From an uncultured Lactobacillus sp. (GTDB lineage: Bacteria; Bacillota; Bacilli; Lactobacillales; Lactobacillaceae), in contig CANOGU010000017.1 in NCBI GenBank assembly GCA_947565635.1, positions 1 to 32,370 on the forward strand: a DNA stretch of 32,370 nucleotides, written 5' to 3'. The notes under the pieces were generated by a model. That model saw nothing but the letters and a program-made list of their open reading frames with translations. It was not told the origin of the DNA and searched no databases. This document shows positions 17,001 to 26,594 of this stretch, in pieces. Both the position numbers and the translations under genes were made by a program. Positions within the stretch are counted from its first letter, which is position 1. Each line of letters opens with the position of its first letter.

Positions 17001-18575
17001 ATGACTTTTAAAGGATTTATTAACATTAATCGATTGCGCTTTTTCTTTATAACCATCTTGTCTGTCTTGTCTGGAATAAGTGGAATTTTGGCTGGTTATA
17101 TTCAAATGTATTGGCTAACTTATATTAAAGAAAACAATTGGACTGAAGTAGTTATTACTACCGGCTTAATGGCACTTTGTTGGTTTTTCGCTCAATCAGT
17201 AATTTATTTTGTTCAATACTTAAATAATATTCAAGAAGAAGAATATTTTAAAAAGTTACGTGATCAGATTGCAAAACATTATTTTGAAGATAAAAAATTT
17301 CATAAAGTATCGGATTTTCAAAATAGACTAACTAATGATTTTGAAATTGTAAAAAATAATTTCTTCGAATGGTATGTAATTGTTCCGTTTTATGGCTCAA
17401 TGTTAGTTGCATCTTTGATTACATTAATTAGTATTCACTGGTCTATTTTTGTCTTAAGTGTAGTAATTGACATAGTTTCATATTTTTTACCAAAGTTAAT
17501 CGATAAGAAACTAGAAAAGGCCACAGTTGAGGTTTCTGAGCGTAATAATGAATATCTTAATACGTTGAGTAGTTGGTTTTCAGGCTTAAATGAATTAAGA
17601 AGATATTTTGCTGGGGCTAAATTATTAGAAGTTCAAACTTCTTCTGCAAAAAAACTAGAAAAAGCCAATGTCAACCAAGTCGTGCAGCAGCAACTTTTAA
17701 CAATTTTAAATGGAGTAGGCGAATTGCTTTCAACGATTGTTTTACTTGGAGCAACAGGTATTTTAGTTGAACATAAAGTAATTATTTTTGGTGCAATTTT
17801 ATCAGTTCAAAATTTTGCTAATAATGTTTCATTCGGTATGCAGACAACGATTCAAGGTCTAACAATGATGAGGTCAACTAAGCCACTAATGGCTAAGATT
17901 AGTAAAGATGTTAAATCAATTAGTACGCAAAAGAGTACTGCTGTTGAAGTTCCATATACTATTGAAACTCATAACTTAGCTTTGAATTTTCCTAATGGGG
18001 AAACTTTGAGATATCCTGATTTAAAAATAAATCAGGGTGAAAAGATTCTTTTAACGGGTGATTCTGGATCAGGAAAAACGACACTTTTTAAATTATTACT
18101 TGGACTAGTTGAGCCTAGTGAAGGAAAAATTAAGTTTAAAAATAAAAATAATGATGATATTAAACCCGATTTTTCGAAAATTGGTTATATTCCGCAAGAG
18201 CCAAATTTGTTTCCAGGCACAATTAAACAAAATATTACTATGTTTAACAATAAACTTGATAACAAAGTGAAAAAAGTTGTTGAAGAAGTTAGATTAGACA
18301 GTGATATCAAAAAATTTAAGAATGATGTAAATACAGAACTAGATTTAAATAAGTTAAATATTTCCGGAGGACAAAGACAAAAGATCGTTTTAGCTCGAGC
18401 TAAAATTCATGATAGTAAAATTATTTTAATTGATGAAGGTACAAGTGCCATTGATCAAAAAGGTACATTGAATATTTTAAAGAACCTTTTGCAAACGGAA
18501 GCTACAATAGTTTTTATTGCTCATAATTTTAATAAAAATATGCGAGATTTGTTTGATCGAGAAATTAACCTATAG
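17001..18575 (+). CDS. ABC exporter half-transporter B (fused TMD-NBD)
   Basis: A paralogue of the upstream gene, 524 aa, with zero bases between them and AGAGGTGG as ribosome binding site inside the upstream gene's end. About six membrane helices are followed by an ATPase with Walker A GDSGSGKT (353-360), Q-loop YIPQEPNLFPG, signature ISGGQ (454-458), Walker B ILIDE (Asp478, Glu479) and His508. Both subunits keep the catalytic glutamate and signature, so neither ATP site is obviously degenerate, unlike many heterodimeric exporters. No peptidase C39 domain is present and no precursor peptide gene was seen beside it. Expected role is export of a peptide, lipid or drug. 119 bp separates it from the next gene, without a convincing terminator. 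Confidence 0.88.
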   Translation: MTFKGFININRLRFFFITILSVLSGISGILAGYIQMYWLTYIKENNWTEVVITTGLMALCWFFAQSVIYFVQYLNNIQEEEYFKKLRDQIAKHYFEDKKFHKVSDFQNRLTNDFEIVKNNFFEWYVIVPFYGSMLVASLITLISIHWSIFVLSVVIDIVSYFLPKLIDKKLEKATVEVSERNNEYLNTLSSWFSGLNELRRYFAGAKLLEVQTSSAKKLEKANVNQVVQQQLLTILNGVGELLSTIVLLGATGILVEHKVIIFGAILSVQNFANNVSFGMQTTIQGLTMMRSTKPLMAKISKDVKSISTQKSTAVEVPYTIETHNLALNFPNGETLRYPDLKINQGEKILLTGDSGSGKTTLFKLLLGLVEPSEGKIKFKNKNNDDIKPDFSKIGYIPQEPNLFPGTIKQNITMFNNKLDNKVKKVVEEVRLDSDIKKFKNDVNTELDLNKLNISGGQRQKIVLARAKIHDSKIILIDEGTSAIDQKGTLNILKNLLQTEATIVFIAHNFNKNMRDLFDREINL

Positions 18576-18694
18576 GTCATTATTCTATTAGTACGTAGCT
18601 GTTTTCGTAGTTTGCAAAAAAAATTCGTTAATAATATTATGAATTGGTATTCTTAAAATAAAGAAATATTTCTAAAATTAGAAAAGGTTAGACA

Positions 18695-20401
18695 ATGTTA
18701 GAAAAAATAAGGAATAACAAATTCTGCCAATTCATCTGGCCGTATCTTTTAATTGCCTTAGCTACTACAATAGTTATTTCGCCACAATTAATCTCGCACA
18801 CTATTTTGGCTAGCGATGACACTGCTGATACTTTATTTCACTATAGTCGTTTTTATGATGCAGGGATGCAAATTAAAACTGGAATTTTCAGTATCTTTCA
18901 GACGAACTTTACTTTTCAGCAGAGTGGAAGAATAATTAATGCTATCTATGGGCCATTATTTGCTTACTTTAATGGGATTTTAGTACTTGTTGCTGGTAAC
19001 TGGTTTAATTATCAGATTATTTTAACGTATTTAATTTCGTTGTTAGGTGCTGGAAGTATGTATTACTTACTTAAAAAAGTAGGTATTAATAAGCTTTTAG
19101 CAACTATCATTGGAATTATTTATATTAATATTGGGATGATTCCAGCATTTATTAACCGCAGTTCGTTTAACGGTTGGGGTCAAGCTTTAATGCCATTAGT
19201 TGTTTTGTGCGGCGTACGCATGATTCAAGATAAAAGGCAGCCAATTAACTGGATTCAGCTGATGTTAGTAATGAGCTTACTAGTACAAGTTCATGTTTTA
19301 AGTACATTAATGGCAGCATTGCTATTAATTCCATTCTTTGTTTGTTCATTAATTATCAATAAAAATTCAAAAAAAGTTTGGATACCTTTTATTAAGGCTG
19401 TTGTTGGTACAGTTGTTTTATCTGCAAATGTAATCGGTGCTTTTTTAGTCTTAATGCCTAATAATCATTTAGCCGCTAATACTGAGTTTGACTTATCCCG
19501 TGGCGGTTTGCGGCCGCATATGCTTTGGCATAATGAATATGGAACAGCCTTTGCTTATATTTTGCCAATTTTTGTTTTATTGATTATTGCACAATTTGTT
19601 TATGCAATAATGCATTATAAGCGAGATAAGTTGAATGCCTTTGTAACAGTTTGGGGAACAATTTTATTAGGGTTATCTTCATTTGTTTTTCCCTGGGGAT
19701 TAGTACAAAGAGTATTTCCAAGTTTGAAATCCTATTTCCAATTTCCATTTAGATTAACGGTAGTAGCTTATCCATTAATTCTTTTAGGGATGGGACTAAC
19801 TGTTAATTATTTACTGAAGCAAGGAGTTAAGCCAAGAGTAGTTGGAATTAGCTTAGTGACCATTCTTCTTTTAGAAGCCGCAATACCAAACCTAATAACT
19901 AATCACATTTTCACAGTTGCTTGTGCAAAAGATACTACTGTTCAACAAGTAGCAGATAAATCAAATGACAGTGAGATGTTAAATATGCTTAAGTGGCATT
20001 ACTTGCCTGATTATTTACCGACTAAAGATAAGTCGATTGATCAAAATGCAGCTTATCTATACAAAATTAATGTTGTTAATCAGTGGCAAAAATATCGTCA
20101 CTATGTAACTAAAAATGGTGACTTGATTTTATCTTGGAAGGGAAAAGAATCTCGTGATATTGTCTTACCCGTTGTTTTATATAAGCAGAGTGAGTTAACT
20201 GTGAATAATAAAAAATTCTCAGGAGCTAAAAATGTAATTGGTAACCCAATTATTTATCAAAAACGGGGGTTAAACCATGCTACTTTACGTTTTATAGTAC
20301 CGACTTGGTTCTATATAGTGAGTGCAATTTCAATGATGTCGTGGCTTGCAGCTATTGTCTTTTTAATATGGAAAAATTTTATAAATAGTAAAAATAATTA
20401 A
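18695..20401 (+). CDS. Polytopic membrane protein, PTPS-related/GT-C-like family
   Basis: A 568-aa integral membrane protein with about 11-12 hydrophobic helices and a C-terminal extracytoplasmic part (about 415-535). It ends with one more helix and a basic tail. The first outside loop carries ASDDTADTLFHYSRFYDAG, an acidic DD motif placed as in GT-C type glycosyltransferases that use lipid-linked sugars. The pattern recalls the 6-pyruvoyl-tetrahydropterin-synthase-related membrane protein family (Pfam PF10131), common in lactobacilli and often annotated only as membrane protein. AAAAGG precedes ATG 18695. A role in decorating wall polymers or glycolipids is inferred. The gene follows the ABC pair in the same direction, but co-transcription is not shown. 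Confidence 0.7.
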   Translation: MLEKIRNNKFCQFIWPYLLIALATTIVISPQLISHTILASDDTADTLFHYSRFYDAGMQIKTGIFSIFQTNFTFQQSGRIINAIYGPLFAYFNGILVLVAGNWFNYQIILTYLISLLGAGSMYYLLKKVGINKLLATIIGIIYINIGMIPAFINRSSFNGWGQALMPLVVLCGVRMIQDKRQPINWIQLMLVMSLLVQVHVLSTLMAALLLIPFFVCSLIINKNSKKVWIPFIKAVVGTVVLSANVIGAFLVLMPNNHLAANTEFDLSRGGLRPHMLWHNEYGTAFAYILPIFVLLIIAQFVYAIMHYKRDKLNAFVTVWGTILLGLSSFVFPWGLVQRVFPSLKSYFQFPFRLTVVAYPLILLGMGLTVNYLLKQGVKPRVVGISLVTILLLEAAIPNLITNHIFTVACAKDTTVQQVADKSNDSEMLNMLKWHYLPDYLPTKDKSIDQNAAYLYKINVVNQWQKYRHYVTKNGDLILSWKGKESRDIVLPVVLYKQSELTVNNKKFSGAKNVIGNPIIYQKRGLNHATLRFIVPTWFYIVSAISMMSWLAAIVFLIWKNFINSKNN

Positions 20402-20425
20402 TTAGAGTAATTTTTAATCATATAT

Positions 20426-20471
20426 AAAAGCAGAATTTTGATGGGATAAACTCATCAGGATTCTGCTTTTT
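20426..20471 (+). terminator. Rho-independent terminator after the polytopic membrane protein
   Basis: AAAAGCAGAAT pairs with ATTCTGCTTTT. An inner TGATG/CATCA helix extends the stem, and a T run follows. Confidence 0.9.
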
Positions 20472-20537
20472 GTTTGTATTGGTTTACTTACTATTAATAT
20501 CAATTTATTTTTCAAGTCTTACATGGCGATAGCTAAC

Positions 20538-20580
20538 TTGTTATGTTATGATTTAACTGTAATAATTGGAACCGCTTTCT
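20538..20580 (+). promoter_or_regulatory. Candidate pckA promoter with an overlapping cre-like site
   Basis: TTGTTA (20538-20543) and TAATAA (20560-20565) are spaced 16 bp. Immediately downstream, TGGAACCGCTTTCT (20567-20580) matches the cre consensus at 12 of 14 positions including the central CG. A roadblock or repression site for CcpA on a gluconeogenic-type gene is plausible but unproven. Confidence 0.42.
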
Positions 20581-20604
20581 ATGGTTTCGGAGGAGGAAAA
20601 TAAG

Positions 20605-22263
20605 TTGAGTACACAAGAACGTTATTCTCATGATGAGTTAAGAAAAGCTAACAAGAAATTTAGTCGGGTTCGTTCTACTATTGAATCTGCCTTTTATGGC
20701 AACAATGTACACGAAGTAACTAGTGTTGCTGAAGCTTATAATTTAGCTAAAAAACAATCTGGTGTTATTGAAACTGACCTACCAATTTTACATACTAAGG
20801 AATTAGGCTTGCCACAAGGTGCAAAGCAATTGGTTTATAACCATGGTAAAATTTTGGGTAGAACAGCAAGTGCACGTCACTTTGTTGACGATCCAAAAGA
20901 GGATCCTGAAGCATTAGCAGGCAATTTACGTGAAGATATTTATAAGGGCCATGATCAGAAATTCTTAAAAGCAACAGTTTTAGTAGGATTAGATCCAAGC
21001 TTTACTGTTAAAGCACATATTATGATGCCAGAAGACCAAGCCTTTAACTTACTTTCGTATATCTTGAATTTCCACTTCTTTGATGAAGAAGCAGAAAAGA
21101 TCTATAAGAAGTCGAAATTATATGATGAAGGAGATATTTACTTCTACTTTGATCCAAATACACAAGATGAAGACTATCAAAAGGGCTTTGGTGTCTTTGA
21201 TGCTCCACATAACTGTGCTGCAGTCTTTGGCTTACGCTACTTCGGTGAATTAAAGAAGGGTACTTTAACTCTTGCTTGGGCTATGGCTCACAGAAACGGT
21301 TATACTGCTTGTCACGGTGGTGAAAAGTCATTCCACTTTAAGGATAAGGATGATAAAGTATTTGCTTTCTACGGCTTATCTGGTTCAGGCAAATCTACTT
21401 TGACTCATGAAATGTATGATGGTAAATATGATATTACTGTTTTGCACGATGATGCATTTATTATTTCTCGTGAAGATGGATCTTCAGTAGCATTAGAGCC
21501 TTCATATTTTGATAAGACGCATGACTATCCAGCAGGCCACCATGAGACTAAGTACTACACTACAATTATGAACTGTGCTGTTACTGAAGATGAAGATGGT
21601 AAGAAAGTTATTGTGACTGAAGATCTTCGTAACAATAATGGTCGTGTTATTAAGACACGTTATACTTCACCACATAGAGTTGACTATGAAAGTGCACCAA
21701 TTACAGCTTTATTCTGGATTATGAAGGATGGTTCATTACCACCAATCTTAAAGGTTGACGATCCAGTTTTAGCTACAACCATGGGACTTACTTTAGCAAC
21801 TAAGAGAACTAGTGCTGAAAACTTGCCTAAGGGCTTTGATATGAATACCTTAGTAATTGAGCCATTTGCAGATCCATTCCGCGCTTACCCAGTATCTGGT
21901 GACTACTCCGACTTTAAGGAATTATTTACTAAGCGAGGAGCATCTTGTTATATCTTAAACACAGATGCATTCATGGGTAAGGATATTCCAAAGGAAGTAA
22001 CTAAGAAGTTAGTGGAAGATCTTGCTAATGGCAGCATTAAGGATAGCGACTGGAAACCATTTGGTAACTTCAAGGGTGTATCATACTTACCAATCGAAGA
22101 CTATGAAGTTCACTTGGATGATCCAGAATATCAAAAGACTTTAGCTAAGAGAATGCAAGATCGTTTAGATTGGCTTAACAAGTATGATGAAGAACATCCT
22201 ACTCAACCAATCCAAGCTGAAGCTAAGGAAACTTTAGAAGGTATTATTAAAGAATTAAGTTAA
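20605..22263 (+). CDS. pckA: Phosphoenolpyruvate carboxykinase (ATP)
   Basis: Converts oxaloacetate and ATP to phosphoenolpyruvate, CO2 and ADP, or runs in reverse as a CO2-fixing step. From TTG 20605 the protein is 552 aa. AGGAGG (20591-20596) sits eight bases before the TTG, whereas the in-frame ATG at 20566 has no site and falls at the promoter. The kinase P-loop GLSGSGKST is at 257-265, and the kinase-2 motif HDDAF starts at His281. The C-terminal half has LATKRTSAE and FADPFRAYPV. The P-loop reads SGSGKST where the E. coli type has SGTGKTT. In a homofermentative lactobacillus without a full citrate cycle its job may be anaplerotic, feeding aspartate or malate metabolism. A terminator shared with the convergent kup gene follows. 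Confidence 0.94.
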   Translation: MSTQERYSHDELRKANKKFSRVRSTIESAFYGNNVHEVTSVAEAYNLAKKQSGVIETDLPILHTKELGLPQGAKQLVYNHGKILGRTASARHFVDDPKEDPEALAGNLREDIYKGHDQKFLKATVLVGLDPSFTVKAHIMMPEDQAFNLLSYILNFHFFDEEAEKIYKKSKLYDEGDIYFYFDPNTQDEDYQKGFGVFDAPHNCAAVFGLRYFGELKKGTLTLAWAMAHRNGYTACHGGEKSFHFKDKDDKVFAFYGLSGSGKSTLTHEMYDGKYDITVLHDDAFIISREDGSSVALEPSYFDKTHDYPAGHHETKYYTTIMNCAVTEDEDGKKVIVTEDLRNNNGRVIKTRYTSPHRVDYESAPITALFWIMKDGSLPPILKVDDPVLATTMGLTLATKRTSAENLPKGFDMNTLVIEPFADPFRAYPVSGDYSDFKELFTKRGASCYILNTDAFMGKDIPKEVTKKLVEDLANGSIKDSDWKPFGNFKGVSYLPIEDYEVHLDDPEYQKTLAKRMQDRLDWLNKYDEEHPTQPIQAEAKETLEGIIKELS

Positions 22264-22304
22264 TAATTTAAATATTCCTCTATAATTTTTATATTTGAAC
22301 ACTA

Positions 22305-22334
22305 AAAAAGACATCCCGATTGGGATGTCTTTTT
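22305..22334. terminator. Bidirectional terminator between pckA and kup
   Basis: AAAAAGACATCCC and GGGATGTCTTTTT form a perfect 13-bp stem around GATT. There are T runs on both strands. It serves the convergent pckA (plus) and kup (minus). Confidence 0.93.
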
Positions 22335-22346
22335 CGTATCTATTTA

Positions 22347-24398
22347 TTACTCTTTAAGTTCGCCTTCAGCTTGAAGTTTCTTTTTAATAACTTCAAATTT
22401 CTTTGGAGCAATTCGAGTAATGTGTTGTCTTCTTTGATTTCCTAAAATTAATGGAACACGTTCGATGACTGTGTCAGCGTAATCTAAACCAAACCATGAA
22501 GCTGGGTTAGATGAAAGGTTCTGTAACCATACACGTGCTTCTACTAGGAATTTTTCATAACTACGTAGTTGAGTTTGAGGACTAATTACATCGTTAACAA
22601 TAACAAATGAGAAGTCACCAACATCTCTACCAGGAGTGGTGGTGTATTCTTGTGGTTGAGATTCAATTGTTCCATCGGCGATTAAATCATGAACAATTTG
22701 ACGCAAGTAAACATTCACACTGGTTTGTTGCTTGAAACCAAGGAAAAGCTGAACGTTAATTACGTTCTTAGTACCATAAGTGTTAACAGCATATTCAGCA
22801 GTAAATGGTTCATTAGTAACGTTTACCGTTACAAACCAATATGCACGTGCACGCTTTGGACGTTTATCCAAAATAGAATAAAGAATTTCACGTTTAATGA
22901 ACTTATTATATTTAACTTTTGCCATATAAACTAAGTTAGTAGCGAAAGTAGGATAATCTTCGTCATGACTTAAGTTTGTTAGCATATCAACGTATTCATC
23001 AAGTCTTACGTAAGCATTGCGTGATTCACGCTTGTCTCTAATTTTATTACCATAGAACCAAACGTACATAATAACGCCGATGAAGCCGGCAATTACTAAT
23101 GAAACGTAACCACCATGCATGAACTTGCTCAAGCTGGCTAACATAAACATTACATCTAGGAAGCCAAAGAAAATTAAGAAAATCCAGTTCCAAATTGTAT
23201 GGACGCCTTTCATTGCTAACCATTCATAGAGCAGAATTGTTGTCATTAACATTGAGATGGTAATTGACAAACCATATGCTGCTTCCATGTGAGCAGAAGT
23301 TTGGAAGAACAAAACAATCGCAATTGTTGCAGCACAAATCATCTTATTAACAGAGGGAATATAAATTTGCCCTTTCTTAGTTGAGGGATACATAATATTC
23401 ATTCTTGGTAAAAATTTCAATCCACTGGCTTCAGCCACTAAAGTAAATGAACCAGTAATTAAGGCTTGGGAAGCAATAACGGCTGCAATAGTTGCTAAAA
23501 CAATAGCAGCTAAACGAATATTTTGTGGAATGATTTCAAAGAATGGGTTGAAATCACCATTTCCAGCATTGTAGTTAGGATTGTTTAAAATCCAAACACC
23601 TTGACCAAAGTAGTTAAGTGACAAACAGACGAAAACATATGGCCAAGAACCGATAATATTACCTTTACCAACGTGTCCTACGTCAGAGTACAAAGCTTCA
23701 GCACCAGTAGTAGCAAGGAAGATAGATCCTAAAATAAAGATCCCAGCCTTGTTATATGGACTAAATAAAAGCTTGATTGCATAGTATGGGTTAAGAGCTT
23801 GTAAGATAGAAAGATCGCCCATCATGTTCATTAAACCGATAACACCTAGGAAGGTAAACCAGATAAACATGATTGGACCAAATGCTTTACCAATAATACT
23901 TGTTCCCATTCTTTGAATCGAAAATAGGATTAACAAAATTACTACAGTAATTGCAATAACAGCGCCTTGAGTTGAAACTGGAACATTGCCATGACCAAAT
24001 TCAATTCCCTTTAATCCTTCAATAGCAGTTGTAACAGTAACTGCAGGAGTTAAAGTACCATCGGCTAAGATCGCCGCCCCACCGATTAAAGCAGGAAGCA
24101 CTAACCATTTTGCTCGTTTACGTATTAAAGTATAAAGAGCAAAGATACCACCTTCACCGTGGTTGGTTGCTTTTAATGCAATAAAAACAGTTTGCAGTGT
24201 CGTTAATAATGTAACTGTCCAAAGCACTAAAGAAATAGAACCAACGATAAAGTCACGATTTACATTTGCAATTCCGCCGTTTCCGGCAACAATTGACTTC
24301 ATAACGTATAACGGACTTGTTCCGATATCACCGTAGACAATGCCGATAGCAATTAGTAAGCCCGCGGCCGATATATTTTTCCGTGTTTTTTCATTCAT
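22347..24398 (-). CDS. kup: KUP-family potassium transporter (intact copy)
   Basis: Low-affinity, proton-coupled K+ uptake system of 683 aa. It has about 12 membrane helices (residues about 10-440) and a soluble C-terminal domain (about 450-683). Family marks are [17 protein letters not shown] near the N-terminus, [35 protein letters not shown], and [24 protein letters not shown] lies seven bases before the ATG. A close paralogue lies directly upstream on the same strand but is broken, so this is the working copy. In Gram-positives, Kup-type uptake is often a target of cyclic di-AMP; no c-di-AMP riboswitch fits in the 150-bp leader. Confidence 0.95.
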   Translation of the reverse strand: MNEKTRKNISAAGLLIAIGIVYGDIGTSPLYVMKSIVAGNGGIANVNRDFIVGSISLVLWTVTLLTTLQTVFIALKATNHGEGGIFALYTLIRKRAKWLVLPALIGGAAILADGTLTPAVTVTTAIEGLKGIEFGHGNVPVSTQGAVIAITVVILLILFSIQRMGTSIIGKAFGPIMFIWFTFLGVIGLMNMMGDLSILQALNPYYAIKLLFSPYNKAGIFILGSIFLATTGAEALYSDVGHVGKGNIIGSWPYVFVCLSLNYFGQGVWILNNPNYNAGNGDFNPFFEIIPQNIRLAAIVLATIAAVIASQALITGSFTLVAEASGLKFLPRMNIMYPSTKKGQIYIPSVNKMICAATIAIVLFFQTSAHMEAAYGLSITISMLMTTILLYEWLAMKGVHTIWNWIFLIFFGFLDVMFMLASLSKFMHGGYVSLVIAGFIGVIMYVWFYGNKIRDKRESRNAYVRLDEYVDMLTNLSHDEDYPTFATNLVYMAKVKYNKFIKREILYSILDKRPKRARAYWFVTVNVTNEPFTAEYAVNTYGTKNVINVQLFLGFKQQTSVNVYLRQIVHDLIADGTIESQPQEYTTTPGRDVGDFSFVIVNDVISPQTQLRSYEKFLVEARVWLQNLSSNPASWFGLDYADTVIERVPLILGNQRRQHITRIAPKKFEVIKKKLQAEGELKE

Positions 24399-24446
24399 TT
24401 TTATTCTCCCAATAGATAGCCAAAATGACTAAATATCTAAATAACG

Positions 24447-24478
24447 TAAAAAAGAATGCCAAAAAAGGGACATTCTTC
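24447..24478 (-). terminator. Terminator-type hairpin between the kup copies
   Basis: On the minus strand AAGAATG pairs with CATTCTT. CC/GG pairs lie inside after one mismatch, and a U run follows. It lies 70 nt after the broken kup stop and ends 49 nt before the start of the intact kup, so it may end the upstream transcript or act in the kup leader. Confidence 0.7.
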
Positions 24479-24506
24479 TTTAAACATATCTATTTTCATC
24501 TATTTA

Positions 24507-24533
24507 TGCAAGAGTTGCAAGTATCTGCAAGAG
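24507..24533. repeat. Short TGCAAG direct repeats in the kup leader
   Basis: TGCAAGAG occurs at 24507-24514 and 24526-24533, with a related TTGCAAG at 24515-24521 between them. It lies in the 150-bp gap between the two kup copies. It could be a protein-binding array or chance. Confidence 0.4.
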
Positions 24534-24548
24534 AATAATTAAAAATAA

Positions 24549-26546
24549 TTATCTTAGTTTAGTTCTATGAATAGATTTAATATCTTGAGATCCTAAAATT
24601 AAAGGAACTCGTTCAACTACAGTATCAGCATATTCTAAGCCAAACCAGATGGCTGGATTAGAGGATAGATTTTGAAGCCAAACGCGACTTTCAACTAACC
24701 ATTTTTCATAGGTGTTAAGTTGAGTTTGTGGACTAATTACGTCGTTAACAATTACGAACTTAAAGTCACCAACATCTCTCCCAGGAGTGGTTGTATATTC
24801 TTGTGGCTGAGATTCAATAGTGCCGTCTTTGATTAAATCATGAACAATTTGGCGTAGATAAACATTAACTTTTTGTTGCTGTTTAAATCCTAAATAAAGC
24901 TGAACATTAATGACATTTTTTGTGCCGTAAGTATTAACCGCGTATTCAGCAGTAAATGGTTCGTTAGTAACATTTACAGTTACGAACCAATAAGCATGAG
25001 CTCGTTTAGGTCGTTTATCTAAGATTGAATAAAGCATGTCGCGTTTGATAAATTTATTGTATTTAACTTTTGCCATATAAACTAAATTAGTAGCATATAG
25101 CGGGACGCTATCATCATGACTTAAACTACTTAACATATTAGTGTATTCATCTAAACGGACATAAGCATTTTCAGCTTCCCGCTTATCACGTACTTTATTA
25201 CCGAAGTACCAAACGTACATAATTGCACCAATGAAGGCAGCGATGATAACTGTAACGTAACCGCCATGTAAAAATTTGGCTAAGCTAGAAATTAAAAACA
25301 TAATTTCAATTGCACCAAAAAGTAACAGAAATATTAAGCGCAAACCCAAATTAATTTTTCTCAGTGATAGATATTCAAAGAGAAGAATTGTTGTCATAAG
25401 CATTGTTACGGTAATTGCAAGACCATAAGCAGCTTCCATGTGTTCAGATGTTCTAAATAAAAAGACAATTCCAATTGTGGCAACACAAAGCATTTTATTG
25501 ATTGAAGGAATAAATAATTGTCCCTGTTGAGTAGAAGGATAAATGATTTTCATTCTTGGTAAAAACTTTAAGCTGCTAGCTTCAGAAACTAAAGTAAATG
25601 ACCCCGTAATTAAAGCTTGCGAGGCGATAATTGCGGCTAAGGTGGCCAAGATTATAGCAAAAAATTTTCATTGGCTTGGTAGGGCTTCAAAAAAGGGATT
25701 AAAATCAGTTGCTCCAGCATGATAGTTTGGATTTTCTAAGATCCAAACACCTTGTCCAAGATAATTTAAGGCTAAGCAAACAAACACAAAAGGCCATGAT
25801 CCCATAATATTGCCTTTACCTACATGTCCAACGTCGGAATAGAGTGCCTCAGCCCCTGTAGTAGCTAAAAAGACTGCTCCTAGAATTAAGATACCAACTT
25901 TGTTTGCTGGGCTAAATAAAACTTTGACAGCTAAAAGTGGATTAAGTGCTTCAAGTAGTGACCAGTCATGACTTAAGTTCATGATTCCAGTTACTCCTAA
26001 GAAGGTAAACCAGAGTAGCATGATAGGGCCGAAAGTCTTACCGATAATACTAGTTCTCATTCTTTGAATAGAAAATAAAAACAGCAAAATAATAATTGTA
26101 ATCATAATAACGCTATTTTGATTAGGAAGAGGAATGTCGTTGCCGAATTTCATGTTTTTAAGACCTTCAATGGCTGTTGTTACAGTAACTGCTGGTGTTA
26201 AGGTTCCATCAGCAAGTAATGCAGCTCCTCCGACTAAGGCGGGGATAACTAGCCATTTTGCTTTTTTTCTAACTAAAGCATAGAGTGAAAAGATCCCGCC
26301 CTCACCATGGTTAGTTGCTTTGAGAGCGATTAAGACATATTTAACTGTTGTTAAAAGCGTTATCGTCCAAAGAATAAGTGAAATAGAGCCAACAATATAT
26401 TCACGGTTAACATTGGCAATACCACCATTTTCGTTTACGATTGCTTTCATAACATATAGTGGACTTGTACCAATATCACCGTAAACAATTCCAATTGAAA
26501 CTAAAAGTCCTGCTAAGGTAACTTTTTTACGTAGATTATTATTCAT
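24549..26546 (-). pseudogene. Second KUP-family potassium transporter, interrupted by an in-frame TGA
   Basis: Paralogue of the adjacent kup, with the same marks ([54 protein letters not shown]). The start is ATG 26546 with AGAGGGAAG upstream; an earlier in-frame ATG at 26636 lies beyond the leader hairpin and lacks support. After FFEALPSQ there is a TGA at 25668-25670. The same frame then continues (KFFAIILATLAAIIASQAL) to 24549. The paralogue has QNIRLAAIVLAT here, one codon more, so the defect is a stop plus a net loss of three bases rather than a simple substitution. The C-terminus is also about 17 residues shorter than the intact copy. Over most of its length it is highly similar, so decay looks recent. 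The N-terminal half alone would lack the last helices and is unlikely to work. Confidence 0.88.
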
Positions 26547-26594
26547 ATTAGCTTCCCTCTGAAACAAATTGTTAATAATATTTCTGAATAAACA

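Noticed and set aside
18576-18694. Terminator or peptide gene between ABC half B and the membrane protein
   Set aside because: Only AT-rich palindromic stretches such as taataatatta are present; no stable stem with a T tail and no small frame with a ribosome binding site was seen.
24399-24548. A c-di-AMP (ydaO-type) riboswitch before kup
   Set aside because: The leader is too short for the roughly 120-nt aptamer plus the hairpin, and the conserved aptamer motifs were not seen.
25668-25670. TGA in the second kup read as selenocysteine
   Set aside because: Kup has no selenocysteine, the site also lacks one codon relative to the paralogue, and no SECIS-like element was seen.
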